A stretch of DNA of 50,126 nucleotides. It comes from JAXJSP01 sp036310005. GTDB lineage: Bacteria; Bacillota; Clostridia; Oscillospirales; Acutalibacteraceae. Positions 41,671-50,004 of this stretch are shown here, one piece after another. A model generated the notes under the pieces. The model was not told where the DNA came from and ran no database searches. It saw only the letters and a program-made list of their open reading frames with translations. A program made the translations under genes and the position numbers. The stretch covers positions 1 through 50,126 of the forward strand of contig JAXJSP010000044.1 of NCBI GenBank assembly GCA_036310005.1, written 5' to 3'. The number at the start of each line of letters is the position of its first letter. The stretch's first letter is position 1.

Positions 41671-42639
41671 TTATTTTTGCGGTGTGCGTAATTTACAACC
41701 GTAATAAAAATAACCGAGTATGCTTTTGTAATCTTCGCCCTGATTTGCAAGCGCATAACTTCCGTACTGACTCATACCGACTCCGTGACCTTGTCCTTTT
41801 ACTCTTACCGTAACGCTCTTGTCTGTAATTACCGCGTCAAAAGCGTAACTTTCAAGGGAAAGTATTTCACGCACCTCGCCGCCCGTAAAGGTTTTACTGC
41901 CGATTTTTACCGTCTTTATCGCACCCGATTCGGTGACATCATACTCACTAAACCACCGTTTAGGCTCGTCGGAAAATTTTGTCTTGCCTTTAAAAAGGGC
42001 TTTAAACTGCGATAAAGTATATTCTTTTACCGTCAGATAGTCCGGCGATAAAATATCAAAAGAGCAGTCAACCGTTTGCAAATAAGAATAATCGCTGCCG
42101 AAAATATCTTTTGCGCTGTCCGTTCTGCCGGGCGATACCGCGTGATATAAAGACAGCGCCGGCGCTGAATTTTCATCCACAAGATACTGCCCGAACACAG
42201 ATTTTACCGCAGTATAAAGGGTTGAGTAATTATCTTTCCAGATGTTTTTTACCTCGGTTAAAGACTTACACGCCTGGTCTGTGTCGGGGCTGTCGGTTAT
42301 ATCGTATTTTTCTTTTTTGTTTTCGTTTGCGCGAAAAAGCGCAAATGTATAAACCGCGACCGCGTTTGCTTTTATCGCCTCGATCGGATAGTCGGGCGAG
42401 ATTTCACTCCCGACACTTCTTACGGTGTATTCGAGCCTTTTTACCGACTCAATGCCCTGCTCGGTTTTGAGTAAAAAAACATCGTCGCTTTTTTTAAGGG
42501 GCGCGGACGAAATCGAGGAGGTGTCGGAGTTTAAGTCGGATGCGGTTTTTTCGGGGGCGGTAAAAACCGCAAGGCAGACAGGCACAACAAAAATTGCAAA
42601 AACCAAAAACAGAAGATAGAGCGTGATATATTTTTTCAA
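41671..42639 (-). CDS. SpoIID/LytB-domain protein
   Basis: A 322-residue protein with an N-terminal signal anchor (YITLYLLFLVFAIFVVPVCLAVF) and the SpoIID domain. GSEISPDYPIEAIKANAVAVYTFAL contains the Glu that acts as catalytic acid in SpoIID lytic transglycosylase, and the C terminus has GQGHGVGMSQYGSYALANQG and ILGYFYYGC. SpoIID cuts glycan strands during engulfment of the forespore, together with SpoIIM and SpoIIP. Neither partner is nearby, so it may be SpoIID itself or a LytB-type paralogue. Confidence 0.85.
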   Translation of the reverse strand: MKKYITLYLLFLVFAIFVVPVCLAVFTAPEKTASDLNSDTSSISSAPLKKSDDVFLLKTEQGIESVKRLEYTVRSVGSEISPDYPIEAIKANAVAVYTFALFRANENKKEKYDITDSPDTDQACKSLTEVKNIWKDNYSTLYTAVKSVFGQYLVDENSAPALSLYHAVSPGRTDSAKDIFGSDYSYLQTVDCSFDILSPDYLTVKEYTLSQFKALFKGKTKFSDEPKRWFSEYDVTESGAIKTVKIGSKTFTGGEVREILSLESYAFDAVITDKSVTVRVKGQGHGVGMSQYGSYALANQGEDYKSILGYFYYGCKLRTPQK

Positions 42640-42660
42640 AGATAATCTCTCCCCTTTTTA

Positions 42661-42689
42661 TTGACTTAAAGCGCGATAAATGATAAAAT
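42661..42689 (+). promoter_or_regulatory. Promoter of the citrate synthase operon
   Basis: TTGACT (42661-42666), 17-nt spacer and TAAAAT (42684-42689), 43 nt before the ATG. It lies in the short divergent gap to the SpoIID gene. Confidence 0.7.
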
Positions 42690-42731
42690 TAAATCTCATA
42701 TAGTATTTATTATTCAAGAAAGGGGACAAAT

Positions 42732-44096
42732 ATGAACATTCCCGAAAGCGTACTTGACACTTTGTACGCAAGATATAAAGAAAACAACTCTATCGACAAG
42801 ACTTTGTATGAAAAGTTGAATATTGCAAGAGGACTCAGAAATCCCGACGGTACTGGTGTTGCTGTCGGCATTACCAATATATGCTCCGTAAGAGGTTATA
42901 TAGTTGATGACGGAATTAAAACAGCAACCGAAGGCTCACTCAGATACAGAGGTTATTCGGTATCGGACCTTGTAAACGGTGCTGTAAGCGATGACCGTTT
43001 CGGCTTTGAAGAAGTGGTATATCTGCTGATTTTCGGTACTTTGCCCGACAAAGACACCTTAGAGCAGTTTAAAGATATTTTAGCGCAGTTAAGAGAACTG
43101 CCTGAATTTTTTGCAGAGGACCACATGCTTAAAACACCCTCAAAAGATATAATGAACAAAATGGCAAGAAGTGTTTTAAGCCTTTACTCTTATGATGAAA
43201 ACGCAGAGGACACCTCTCTTGAAAATGTGTTAAGACAGTGCCTTGTTCTGATTGCAAGACTCCCTGCAATAATGACTTATGCGTATCAGATTAAACGCAG
43301 ACACTATGACTCAAAGAGTATGTTTTTCCATCCAAACGACAAAACGCAGAGCATCGCCGAGTCAATTTTAATGTCATTAAGGCCCGACAAGAAGTTTACA
43401 CACGAGGATGCAAGAATGCTTGACACCTGTTTAATGCTTCACGCTGACCACGGCGGCGGTAACAACTCAACCTTTACCGTGCGTTGTCTGACTTCAACGG
43501 GAACCGATACCTATTCTGCGATTGCGGGCGGCATCTCCTCGCTGAAAGGTCCGCTTCACGGAGGCGCAAGCATCGCAACGGTCAATATGATAGAAGACTT
43601 TAAAAATGCGGGTGTTACCGGCGCAGACGAGGGTAAAGTAAAAGATTATATTGTAAAAACTCTTACAAAACAGGTCGGCGACAAAAGGGGCGTAATCTAC
43701 GGAATGGGACACGCTGTATATTCTCTTTCAGACCCGAGAGAGAAAATTTTAAAATCAATGGTAGAAAAAAATGCCGCCGCATACGGAGTCGAGGAAGATT
43801 ATATGCTTATTGATGCCATTGAAAGACTGACTCCCGAAATATTTGCGGAAATCAAACACTCGGACAAACCCCTTTGCGGTAATGTTGATTTATACTCGGG
43901 GCTTGTTTATAAAATGCTCGGCATAAACAAAGACTTGTTTACACCGATTTTTGCAACATCGAGAATTGCCGGCTGGTCTGCACACAGAATGGAAGAATTA
44001 AGTTCGTATTCACGCATAATGAGACCGGCTTACAGAGATAACAAACACAAAGTTCAGTATGTTCCTTTAAGTCAGAGAAAGGAGAAAAACAAATAA
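42732..44096 (+). CDS. Citrate synthase
   Basis: A 454-residue (Si)-type citrate synthase condensing acetyl-CoA and oxaloacetate. Key motifs: EGSLRYRGYSVSDL, LMLHADHGGGNNSTFTVR with the first catalytic histidine, GGISSLKGPLHGGAS with the second, and YGMGHAVYSLSDPREKIL with the region of the catalytic Asp/His and substrate arginine. Anaerobic Clostridia often use it for glutamate synthesis. GGGG ribosome site before the ATG. It is co-transcribed with the next three genes; the stop overlaps the next ATG (TAATG). Confidence 0.93.
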   Translation: MNIPESVLDTLYARYKENNSIDKTLYEKLNIARGLRNPDGTGVAVGITNICSVRGYIVDDGIKTATEGSLRYRGYSVSDLVNGAVSDDRFGFEEVVYLLIFGTLPDKDTLEQFKDILAQLRELPEFFAEDHMLKTPSKDIMNKMARSVLSLYSYDENAEDTSLENVLRQCLVLIARLPAIMTYAYQIKRRHYDSKSMFFHPNDKTQSIAESILMSLRPDKKFTHEDARMLDTCLMLHADHGGGNNSTFTVRCLTSTGTDTYSAIAGGISSLKGPLHGGASIATVNMIEDFKNAGVTGADEGKVKDYIVKTLTKQVGDKRGVIYGMGHAVYSLSDPREKILKSMVEKNAAAYGVEEDYMLIDAIERLTPEIFAEIKHSDKPLCGNVDLYSGLVYKMLGINKDLFTPIFATSRIAGWSAHRMEELSSYSRIMRPAYRDNKHKVQYVPLSQRKEKNK

Positions 44097-44875
44097 TGAA
44101 ACACCCTGTGTTTTTTTCGTTTTTCTGCATATCTTCACCGATAATGATTATTTTAAGAATAGTCGAGCAAGTTTTCCTGACCGACCAGACAACGGGATTT
44201 TTATTACCGCAGTTTGAATCTCTCGGAAATATTATCACTTATGCGACTTATATTTATATTGTTCTGCTTTTTGTCTGGGCGATGTTTTTAAAGCAAGACA
44301 GCGCAATACTTTTGCAGCATAATATGGTGCTGTGCGTTACATCGGTAATCTGCGCATTAATGTTGCTTGTGTGTGCGATTATCGAAACTTTTGATGTAAG
44401 CGTCGCGCTCGGTGCGTTCGGAGTGATTTCGGCAATAACATTGGCGCTTTATGCTTTTTCGGTCGGAGTGTACGGTCCGTTTGCAAAGGCGATGAGCATA
44501 TTTTTATCGGTTTATGCCGCGATTGCGCTTTGCGTTGAATATGCAAAGTACAGAAAAGTGGTGGCGTTTAACAACGCAAAATTTGAAATTTTAACGGGTG
44601 CGGCAATTTTACTGTTCACCTTATGCTTTACAAGAATTATCAACAACTATGATGCAAAACACTATAAAAAGTTGTTTTATTTTTCTGCTGCCGCTTGTTT
44701 TCTGCTTTGTGCCGCGCAGTGTCTGTATCCTGTTGTGGCAAAGTTTTGTTCCGTGTCGCTGCACGGAAACAGCGGTTTTAATTTAAGATATTTCGTGTTT
44801 ATGCTGTTTTCGTTTGTAACGCTTACCGTAATGGATGTTAAAACAAAGTACGAAAACTTTAATATCGAGGACTGA
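44096..44875 (+). CDS. Polytopic membrane protein of unknown function
   Basis: A 259-residue protein with about seven hydrophobic helices separated by short loops: FFCISSPIMIILRIV, ITYATYIYIVLLFVWAMFL, MVLCVTSVICALMLLVCAI, LGAFGVISAITLALYAFSV, AMSIFLSVYAAIALC, ILTGAAILLFTLCF, FYFSAAACFLLCAAQCLYPVV and YFVFMLFSFVTLTVMDV. No catalytic or transporter motif is recognisable. It overlaps citrate synthase by 1 nt and precedes nth by 2 nt, so it belongs to the operon. Confidence 0.8.
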   Translation: MKHPVFFSFFCISSPIMIILRIVEQVFLTDQTTGFLLPQFESLGNIITYATYIYIVLLFVWAMFLKQDSAILLQHNMVLCVTSVICALMLLVCAIIETFDVSVALGAFGVISAITLALYAFSVGVYGPFAKAMSIFLSVYAAIALCVEYAKYRKVVAFNNAKFEILTGAAILLFTLCFTRIINNYDAKHYKKLFYFSAAACFLLCAAQCLYPVVAKFCSVSLHGNSGFNLRYFVFMLFSFVTLTVMDVKTKYENFNIED

Positions 44876-44877
44876 AA

Positions 44878-45507
44878 ATGACCAAAAAGCAAAGAGCAAT
44901 ATATTGCATAGAGGCTCTTGAAAAAGAGTATGAGGTTGCCGAGTGTCAACTCACCCACTCAAACGCGTTAGAACTTTTGATTGCGACAAGGCTGTCTGCA
45001 CAATGCACGGACAATCGCGTTAATTTAGTCACTCCCGCGCTTTTTGAAAGATACAAAACCGTCGACGATTACGCGAATGCCAAAGTCGAGGAAATCGAAA
45101 GTTACATAAAATCTTGCGGCCTTTACAAAACAAAGGCACAGGACATAAAAAACATCGCGATTGCAATAAGAGATAAGTTTGACGGACAAGTGCCCGAAAG
45201 TATGGAAGATTTAACATCGCTGTCGGGTGTCGGCAGAAAAACCGCAAACCTTATAAGAGGCGATATTTACAAATTGCCCGCTATAGTCTGTGATACTCAT
45301 GTTATAAGGATAACAAACTTGCTGGGGCTTACACAGGGTAAGGATGCTTTTTCGGTGGAAAAGCAGTTAGAGAAGATTCTGCCGGTTGAAAAATCGAACG
45401 ATTTTTGTCACAGAGTCGTGCTGCACGGAAGAGCGGTATGTATTGCGCGCAGACCGAAGTGTGATATGTGTTGCCTGAATTCTTTTTGCAAAGGAGCAAA
45501 AAAATGA
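44878..45507 (+). CDS. nth: Endonuclease III
   Basis: A 209-residue DNA glycosylase/AP lyase removing oxidised pyrimidines. The helix-hairpin-helix LTSLSGVGRKTANLI contains the catalytic lysine; VCDTHVIRI holds the catalytic Asp. The four cysteines at the C terminus (CIARRPKCDMCCLNSFC, Cx6Cx2Cx5C) bind a [4Fe-4S] cluster. Its stop overlaps the next ATG (ATGA). Confidence 0.95.
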   Translation: MTKKQRAIYCIEALEKEYEVAECQLTHSNALELLIATRLSAQCTDNRVNLVTPALFERYKTVDDYANAKVEEIESYIKSCGLYKTKAQDIKNIAIAIRDKFDGQVPESMEDLTSLSGVGRKTANLIRGDIYKLPAIVCDTHVIRITNLLGLTQGKDAFSVEKQLEKILPVEKSNDFCHRVVLHGRAVCIARRPKCDMCCLNSFCKGAKK

Positions 45508-46334
45508 AAAGAATAATAACAATACAGGACATATCCTGTGTCGGCAAATGCTCGCTTACGGTAGCGCTCCCGATAATTTCCGCCTGTAAAGTCGAAACAG
45601 CGGTGCTGCCTACTGCGGTGCTTTCAAATCACACCGCATTCAGCAGTTTTTCGTTTTGCGATTTAACAAGCGAGATTGCGCCTATATCAGAGCAGTTTGA
45701 AAAACAGGGCTTTGATTTTGATGCGATATATACAGGTTATTTAGGTTCGTTTGAACAGTTGGACCTTGTGGGCGACTTTTTTAAAAAGTTTAAAAAGCGC
45801 GATAACTTAATAATTGTGGACCCTGTTATGGGCGACAACGGAAAACTGTACTCGGGCTTTGATGAAAAGTTTGCAAAAAGCATGAAAAAGTTATGCGACA
45901 GCGCGGATATAATCATGCCGAATTTAACCGAGGCTTGCTTTATGCTCGGCACAGAGTACAAAGAAGATTACGATGAAAAGTACATTAAGGATATTTTAGT
46001 TGAACTTACGCAGGGCGGTTGCAAGTGTGCGCTTATTACCGGGGTTAGTTTTGATAAAAACGCGCTCGGTGTTTATGGGCTTGATAAAGTCGGCAACAGA
46101 TATTTTTCTTATTTTAATAAAAAAATCTCTGCCGCTTTTCACGGAACGGGCGACTGCTTTGCCTCGGCGCTTACAGGAGCGCTTATGCGTGATAAAAGCA
46201 TTGACGAGGCTGTAAAAATTGCGGCAGATTTTACCGCAGGCAGTATTGAGGCAACAACAAGTGATGAAAATTCACGCCGGTACGGAGTTAATTTTGAGGA
46301 AATGCTCCCCTCATTAATCGAAGCAGTTAAATAA
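45504..46334 (+). CDS. Pyridoxamine/pyridoxal kinase (PdxK/PdxY family)
   Basis: A 276-residue ribokinase-fold vitamin B6 kinase. ITIQDISCVGKCSLTVALPIIS opens the family; ALPTAVLSNHTAF-like VLPTAVLSNHTAFSSF, IYTGYLGS, IIVDPVMGDNGKLY and the anion-hole/catalytic GTGDCFASALTGAL with the Asp base follow. The ATG at 45504 has GGAG upstream and an ATGA overlap with nth, so the longer frame from 45468 is not used. It salvages pyridoxal/pyridoxamine. A terminator follows. Confidence 0.88.
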   Translation: MKRIITIQDISCVGKCSLTVALPIISACKVETAVLPTAVLSNHTAFSSFSFCDLTSEIAPISEQFEKQGFDFDAIYTGYLGSFEQLDLVGDFFKKFKKRDNLIIVDPVMGDNGKLYSGFDEKFAKSMKKLCDSADIIMPNLTEACFMLGTEYKEDYDEKYIKDILVELTQGGCKCALITGVSFDKNALGVYGLDKVGNRYFSYFNKKISAAFHGTGDCFASALTGALMRDKSIDEAVKIAADFTAGSIEATTSDENSRRYGVNFEEMLPSLIEAVK

Positions 46335-46343
46335 TAGTAACAA

Positions 46344-46376
46344 AAAATGAGCAGTATAAGAACTACTGCTCATTTT
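46344..46376 (+). terminator. Terminator after the pyridoxamine kinase gene
   Basis: A 13-bp stem (46344-46356 with 46364-46376), 7-nt loop and T-rich tail GTTTTAT. It shares its ATGAGCAGTA arm with the hairpin at 20437. Confidence 0.88.
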
Positions 46377-46399
46377 GTTTTATATCAGTGCAGACAGAA

Positions 46400-46440
46400 C
46401 ACCATATAAACCGTCTACGACGGCCGCTTAAAGCGGTTTA
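46400..46440. repeat. Palindromic repeat with nested stems
   Basis: The outer 12-bp arms CCATATAAACCG and CGGTTTATATGG enclose CCGTCTACGACGG (46411-46423) and CCGCTTAAAGCGG. It is preceded by AGACAGAACA, as in the repeats at 20482 and 28030, and runs into the 122-bp repeat. Confidence 0.7.
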
Positions 46441-46554
46441 TATGGTTGTTTGTTAGACTTAGGTTTACTTAGTGTTACTTATTCTCTATAGTGCAGTTTA
46501 TCTCTCCCTCCGTCTGCGGCAAAGCCGCAGCCACCTCCACTCGTCAGAGGGAGG
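46433..46554 (+). repeat. 122-bp inverted repeat, copy A
   Basis: Identical base for base to the reverse complement of 50005-50126. It contains CTGCGGC-AAA-GCCGCAG and an outer CTCCCTC/GAGGGAG stem followed by T6, so it can also fold like a terminator. It ends 5 nt before the stop of the gene at 46559. Confidence 0.95.
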
Positions 46555-46558
46555 TTTT

Positions 46559-48466
46559 TTAAAGAGGAAGGAAGTCAAGTTTAAATTGTTTTGTTTTAGC
46601 GTCGGCAATATAGATATTACCGCTTTTTACAAACTCGATATCAGAGTTAAACGGGACATCGCTGTAAAGCGCAACGCGGCCTGTATCACAAAGTCTGCAA
46701 ACTGAATTTGAGTAAGTAAAACTTTTGGGCGAATTGAGTTTATCAATATTTCCCAAAATAGCGACACCGTCTTTAATCGGGGTGAAAATAAGAATTTGAG
46801 CGTTATGTTTTGCAAGAGATAAAGGAATTCTCGTATCTCTGCCGACTATCATAAACTTGTTTTCGTTTACAATTCTGCAAACAAATTTATTTCCCTCTAA
46901 AAAGTCAATATCGTCGGCACAAATGTCGCTTTTAACCGTTTCACCTTTTTCGCTCACATTAAACGCCGATACCACTGCGCTTGCGTTTGCGAAATTAAAC
47001 ACTCTTAACGCTTTTGAGTCATACGCGGGATCAGAGAAGAGATTTCTTCTGCACACACGCATTTTGTCGTCGCATTTAAGCGCTCTTGAAGTATCGGTAA
47101 GCAGACTTTTTAAACTCTCATCGGGTACTTCGCCTAAAACAAGTTCCTCTCCGCTGACAGTAAAAAATGCCGCCGCCTGTTTTGATGTGAATTTAAAAAG
47201 CGTAAAAGTATTGTTCGGCTTTTTGTCGCTTAAAGTATGTAAATATGTATCGTTGATAATTCTCGGTCTGATACTCGCACTCTCCGGCGGCAGTTGAGCG
47301 CCGGGCATATAGCACGAAAAAGTGTCAACAGCGCTTTTAATAAAACTCGGCAGATATACTTTTTGCGCCTGTCCTGTGCTGACATTGTTGTTTACGCAGC
47401 CGTAAAGAGAGTAGATTTTGCTTGCGGTAACAAAACTTACCCCCTGTGAGAGCAGATATTTATTAATTTTATCATAAAAAGAATACGCACTTTGCAAGTC
47501 GCAAATCGGCACGATATATCCGCCCGAGGCAGTAAAAGTAAAGGGCTTTAACTCTCTGTCGGCTTTTGAGTCTTTCTCAATTCCCCTGTGAGCGAGCCCT
47601 AACGGGTACCGCGCGCCGACATGTTCAATATTGTATTCTTTTTTCAAAGTTTTTATAAAAGCGGAAAGTCCGTCACAAAAGCGCTTTTGGTCAGCATAAA
47701 TGTCATCAATTAAAAACTTGTCTTTGTATAATTCAAAAATTACGATTTTAGCGGCGATACCGTTTTGCTTGAATTTTTTCAAGTCGGCAAAAATTTCGTT
47801 TTCCGACTTAAAGCCTGCGTAGTAAATTACCCTGTCCTCGACGCTGAAAATGTTTTTATCGGCACTTTTTGTATTTAAAAGCGAGTATACGTCCGCGCTG
47901 TATTCAATATGCAAAATCTGACCGCAGATTTTATTATATCCGCCGTTGCCGATTTCAATATCAACGCTTGAGTGTGTGCCGAATCCGTTTAAAAAACTTT
48001 TATAGTTATCACCCGTAAAGCCGACATATTTTATATATCCCTTGTCGCATTTTGCAATTACGGTGTCGGTTTTTTTCGGCACCGTGTTAAAACTCGAAAA
48101 AGTGGGGGTAAACCTGTCGTTGTCAAGTTTTTTTGAAAGCGACACGCTCACTTGCGGTGCGGAAAATTCGACAGTTACCGAGTTTTTATCGCAAAAAGAG
48201 TCGGGCATACAGGCGCTTGATTCTTTTAAATAACATTCTAAAAAAACGGTTATTGCGTTTTGCTCCGTTTTTGCGGTGATTTTGGCAGAGCAGATTTCAT
48301 CGTCGTATATTATTGAATCGCCGCTTGCGGTTTTAAGTGTCGGAATAATGTGAGAGCGCATTTTTGTTTTAACCGAAAGGGAAATGTTTTCCATAACAAT
48401 TTTCCCGAGTAATGTCAGGTTTAGTTTGTTCTGGTTATTCATATTTTTAATATAGGCACTAAACAT
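46559..48466 (-). CDS. Divergent GH36-like (raffinose synthase/Sip1-type) protein, probably non-catalytic
   Basis: A 635-residue cytoplasmic protein with no signal peptide. The N-terminal half is beta-rich. The middle (YYAGFKSENEIFADLKKFKQ, FCDGLSAFIKTLKKEYNIEHVG) resembles the barrel of GH36-type Sip1 proteins, where a GxxxGLxxLKxKGI helix and DGLKxxVxxLKxxYGVxxVG segment occur. The expected nucleophile motif (FVKxD) reads FVTAS, and the DDGWQ-like site reads FELYK, so hydrolysis by this route looks impossible. I use ATG 48466, with GGGAGGG upstream, not the longer frame from 48529. It lies between the 122-bp repeats. The family call is tentative. Confidence 0.55.
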   Translation of the reverse strand: MFSAYIKNMNNQNKLNLTLLGKIVMENISLSVKTKMRSHIIPTLKTASGDSIIYDDEICSAKITAKTEQNAITVFLECYLKESSACMPDSFCDKNSVTVEFSAPQVSVSLSKKLDNDRFTPTFSSFNTVPKKTDTVIAKCDKGYIKYVGFTGDNYKSFLNGFGTHSSVDIEIGNGGYNKICGQILHIEYSADVYSLLNTKSADKNIFSVEDRVIYYAGFKSENEIFADLKKFKQNGIAAKIVIFELYKDKFLIDDIYADQKRFCDGLSAFIKTLKKEYNIEHVGARYPLGLAHRGIEKDSKADRELKPFTFTASGGYIVPICDLQSAYSFYDKINKYLLSQGVSFVTASKIYSLYGCVNNNVSTGQAQKVYLPSFIKSAVDTFSCYMPGAQLPPESASIRPRIINDTYLHTLSDKKPNNTFTLFKFTSKQAAAFFTVSGEELVLGEVPDESLKSLLTDTSRALKCDDKMRVCRRNLFSDPAYDSKALRVFNFANASAVVSAFNVSEKGETVKSDICADDIDFLEGNKFVCRIVNENKFMIVGRDTRIPLSLAKHNAQILIFTPIKDGVAILGNIDKLNSPKSFTYSNSVCRLCDTGRVALYSDVPFNSDIEFVKSGNIYIADAKTKQFKLDFLPL

Positions 48467-48580
48467 TTTATCTTCCCTCCCACACACTTTATTATATAAT
48501 TTTACACGCTTAATTTCAACATATATCATTTGACTAAAATTTATTAGGGCAAATTAAGGTAATTTGGGGTGCATAAAAAT

Positions 48581-48609
48581 TTGACAATGCAGTATAAACA
48601 ATATATAAT
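48581..48609 (+). promoter_or_regulatory. Consensus promoter of the gene at 48648
   Basis: TTGACA (48581-48586), exactly 17-nt spacer and TATAAT (48604-48609). A second TATAAT lies at 48611-48616. Transcription should start near 48616, leaving a ~30-nt leader. Confidence 0.85.
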
Positions 48610-48647
48610 TTATAATACAAAAAACATATTTTAAATGAGTTTTGTGT

Positions 48648-49052
48648 ATGGATATTACAGGACAAGTTTTTAAGTTTGAAAACACACCCTACAGGGTTAT
48701 CGCACAAAAAGAAACTCAAATTGTTGCAGTTGAAAATGTGTCGGATAATGAGATTTTACGAGGCGATGTTGAGTTTTTGGTAAACCCGTCGACTGACTCT
48801 GAAGATGACACGATTACTTGTGCAAAGTCATACTTTTTCGGCAGAACAAAAGAAGAGTACTACAAAGAAATTAAAGCAAATATCGACGGAAAAATCATCA
48901 AAAGCGGTCTGTTCGGCTTAAAAAAGAAAAAACTTGCACCGGTAGATGTTAATGATACACAATCAATGGTGAGCGCACTTCACAAAGAGTATTATAAAAC
49001 ACCGACAGAGTTTCTTGAACTTATTGTTATTGCATATCAGAACAATATGTAA
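48648..49052 (+). CDS. Unknown small cytoplasmic protein
   Basis: A 134-residue protein of no family I recognise. The first 35 residues look like a small beta domain (DITGQVFKFENTPYRVIAQKE). An acidic segment (NPSTDSEDDT) and a basic stretch (FGLKKKKLAP) follow, and the C terminus is helical (TPTEFLELIVIAYQNN). It has a consensus promoter but no clear ribosome site before ATG 48648. The lipid kinase gene starts 33 nt after its stop, so the two are probably co-transcribed. Confidence 0.7.
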   Translation: MDITGQVFKFENTPYRVIAQKETQIVAVENVSDNEILRGDVEFLVNPSTDSEDDTITCAKSYFFGRTKEEYYKEIKANIDGKIIKSGLFGLKKKKLAPVDVNDTQSMVSALHKEYYKTPTEFLELIVIAYQNNM

Positions 49053-49085
49053 TACACCTTACACTTAAATACGGGAGATGGTTTT

Positions 49086-49964
49086 ATGCGTAATGTTTTG
49101 CTTATTGTAAATCCGCGTTCGGGTAAAATGGCAGCAAAGGCTAAACTCTTTGATATAGTTGACCTGTTTTGTAAAAACGGTGACAATGTTACTCTCAAAA
49201 CTACCCAGAAGCGTCTTGACGCAACCGAATTTGCAAAAGGCGGACAAAATTACGATTTAATTGTGTGCGTCGGCGGTGACGGTACTTTAAACGAAGTTGT
49301 AAACGGTGTTATGCAACTTGAAAGAAAAGTGCCCATAGGTTACATACCGGCAGGAAGTACAAACGATTTTGCCGACACGCTGGGGCTGAATAAGAACATT
49401 AAGCAAGCGGCTATGGAGGCGGTTGTCGGCGAGCCTTTAAAAATTGATGTAGGCAAGTTTGGCGACAGATACTTCAATTATGTCGCCTCGTTCGGTGCGT
49501 TTACAAAATCGTCATACGCAACCGACCAGAGTTTAAAAAACAATTTAGGACATTTTGCTTATGTGTTACAGGGCGCGGGCGAAATTGTCGACATTAAAGA
49601 CTATGATGTTAAAATCACAGCCGACGGAGTCGACAAATCGGGTAAATATATTTTCGGCGCAATCACAAACACAACCTCAATGGGCGGAGTTATAAACCTT
49701 GACAAAAAGGATGTTAAATTAGACGACGGTGTTTTTGAGGTTATTTTAATAAGACGCCCTAATACGATTGAAATAGGACAGACAATAGGTGCAATTCTTT
49801 CACAGACATTTAATTCGCCCTGTATTGACTTTTTCAACGCAAAAAGTCTGGTTGTAAACGGCGGCAAGGTTTTCCATTGGTCGTTAGACGGTGAACACGT
49901 AAAAACTTCCGGCGAAGTTAAAATCGAAAACCTCGAAAAACAAATAGAAATAATAGCAAAATAA
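49086..49964 (+). CDS. Diacylglycerol kinase-family lipid kinase (DagK/YegS-like)
   Basis: A 292-residue lipid kinase. VLLIVNPRSGK is the N-terminal phosphate loop; VCVGGDGTLNEVVNGV is the catalytic GGDGT motif; IGYIPAGSTNDFADTLGL and the C-terminal WSLDGEHVK match the DAGK catalytic fold. Likely substrates are diacylglycerol (recycling from lipoteichoic acid synthesis) or a related lipid, at the inner membrane face. GGGAG precedes the ATG. It shares a transcript with the unknown gene upstream. Confidence 0.9.
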   Translation: MRNVLLIVNPRSGKMAAKAKLFDIVDLFCKNGDNVTLKTTQKRLDATEFAKGGQNYDLIVCVGGDGTLNEVVNGVMQLERKVPIGYIPAGSTNDFADTLGLNKNIKQAAMEAVVGEPLKIDVGKFGDRYFNYVASFGAFTKSSYATDQSLKNNLGHFAYVLQGAGEIVDIKDYDVKITADGVDKSGKYIFGAITNTTSMGGVINLDKKDVKLDDGVFEVILIRRPNTIEIGQTIGAILSQTFNSPCIDFFNAKSLVVNGGKVFHWSLDGEHVKTSGEVKIENLEKQIEIIAK

Positions 49965-49977
49965 CCGCCTGAGGCGG
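49965..49977. repeat. Palindrome directly after the lipid kinase stop
   Basis: CCGCC-TGA-GGCGG starts at the first base after the stop codon. It has the same 5-3-5 layout as the palindromes at 20502, 20597, 28052, 28087 and 46411, with other stem bases. Confidence 0.65.
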
Positions 49978-50004
49978 CTTCCCTCTGACATCACCCCCCC
50001 CAAG

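Noticed and set aside
46472..46705. ORF across copy A of the 122-bp repeat
   Set aside because: Its first part is identical to an ORF across copy B (50087-49884, minus strand). Both only translate the repeat, have no ribosome site, and diverge after it.
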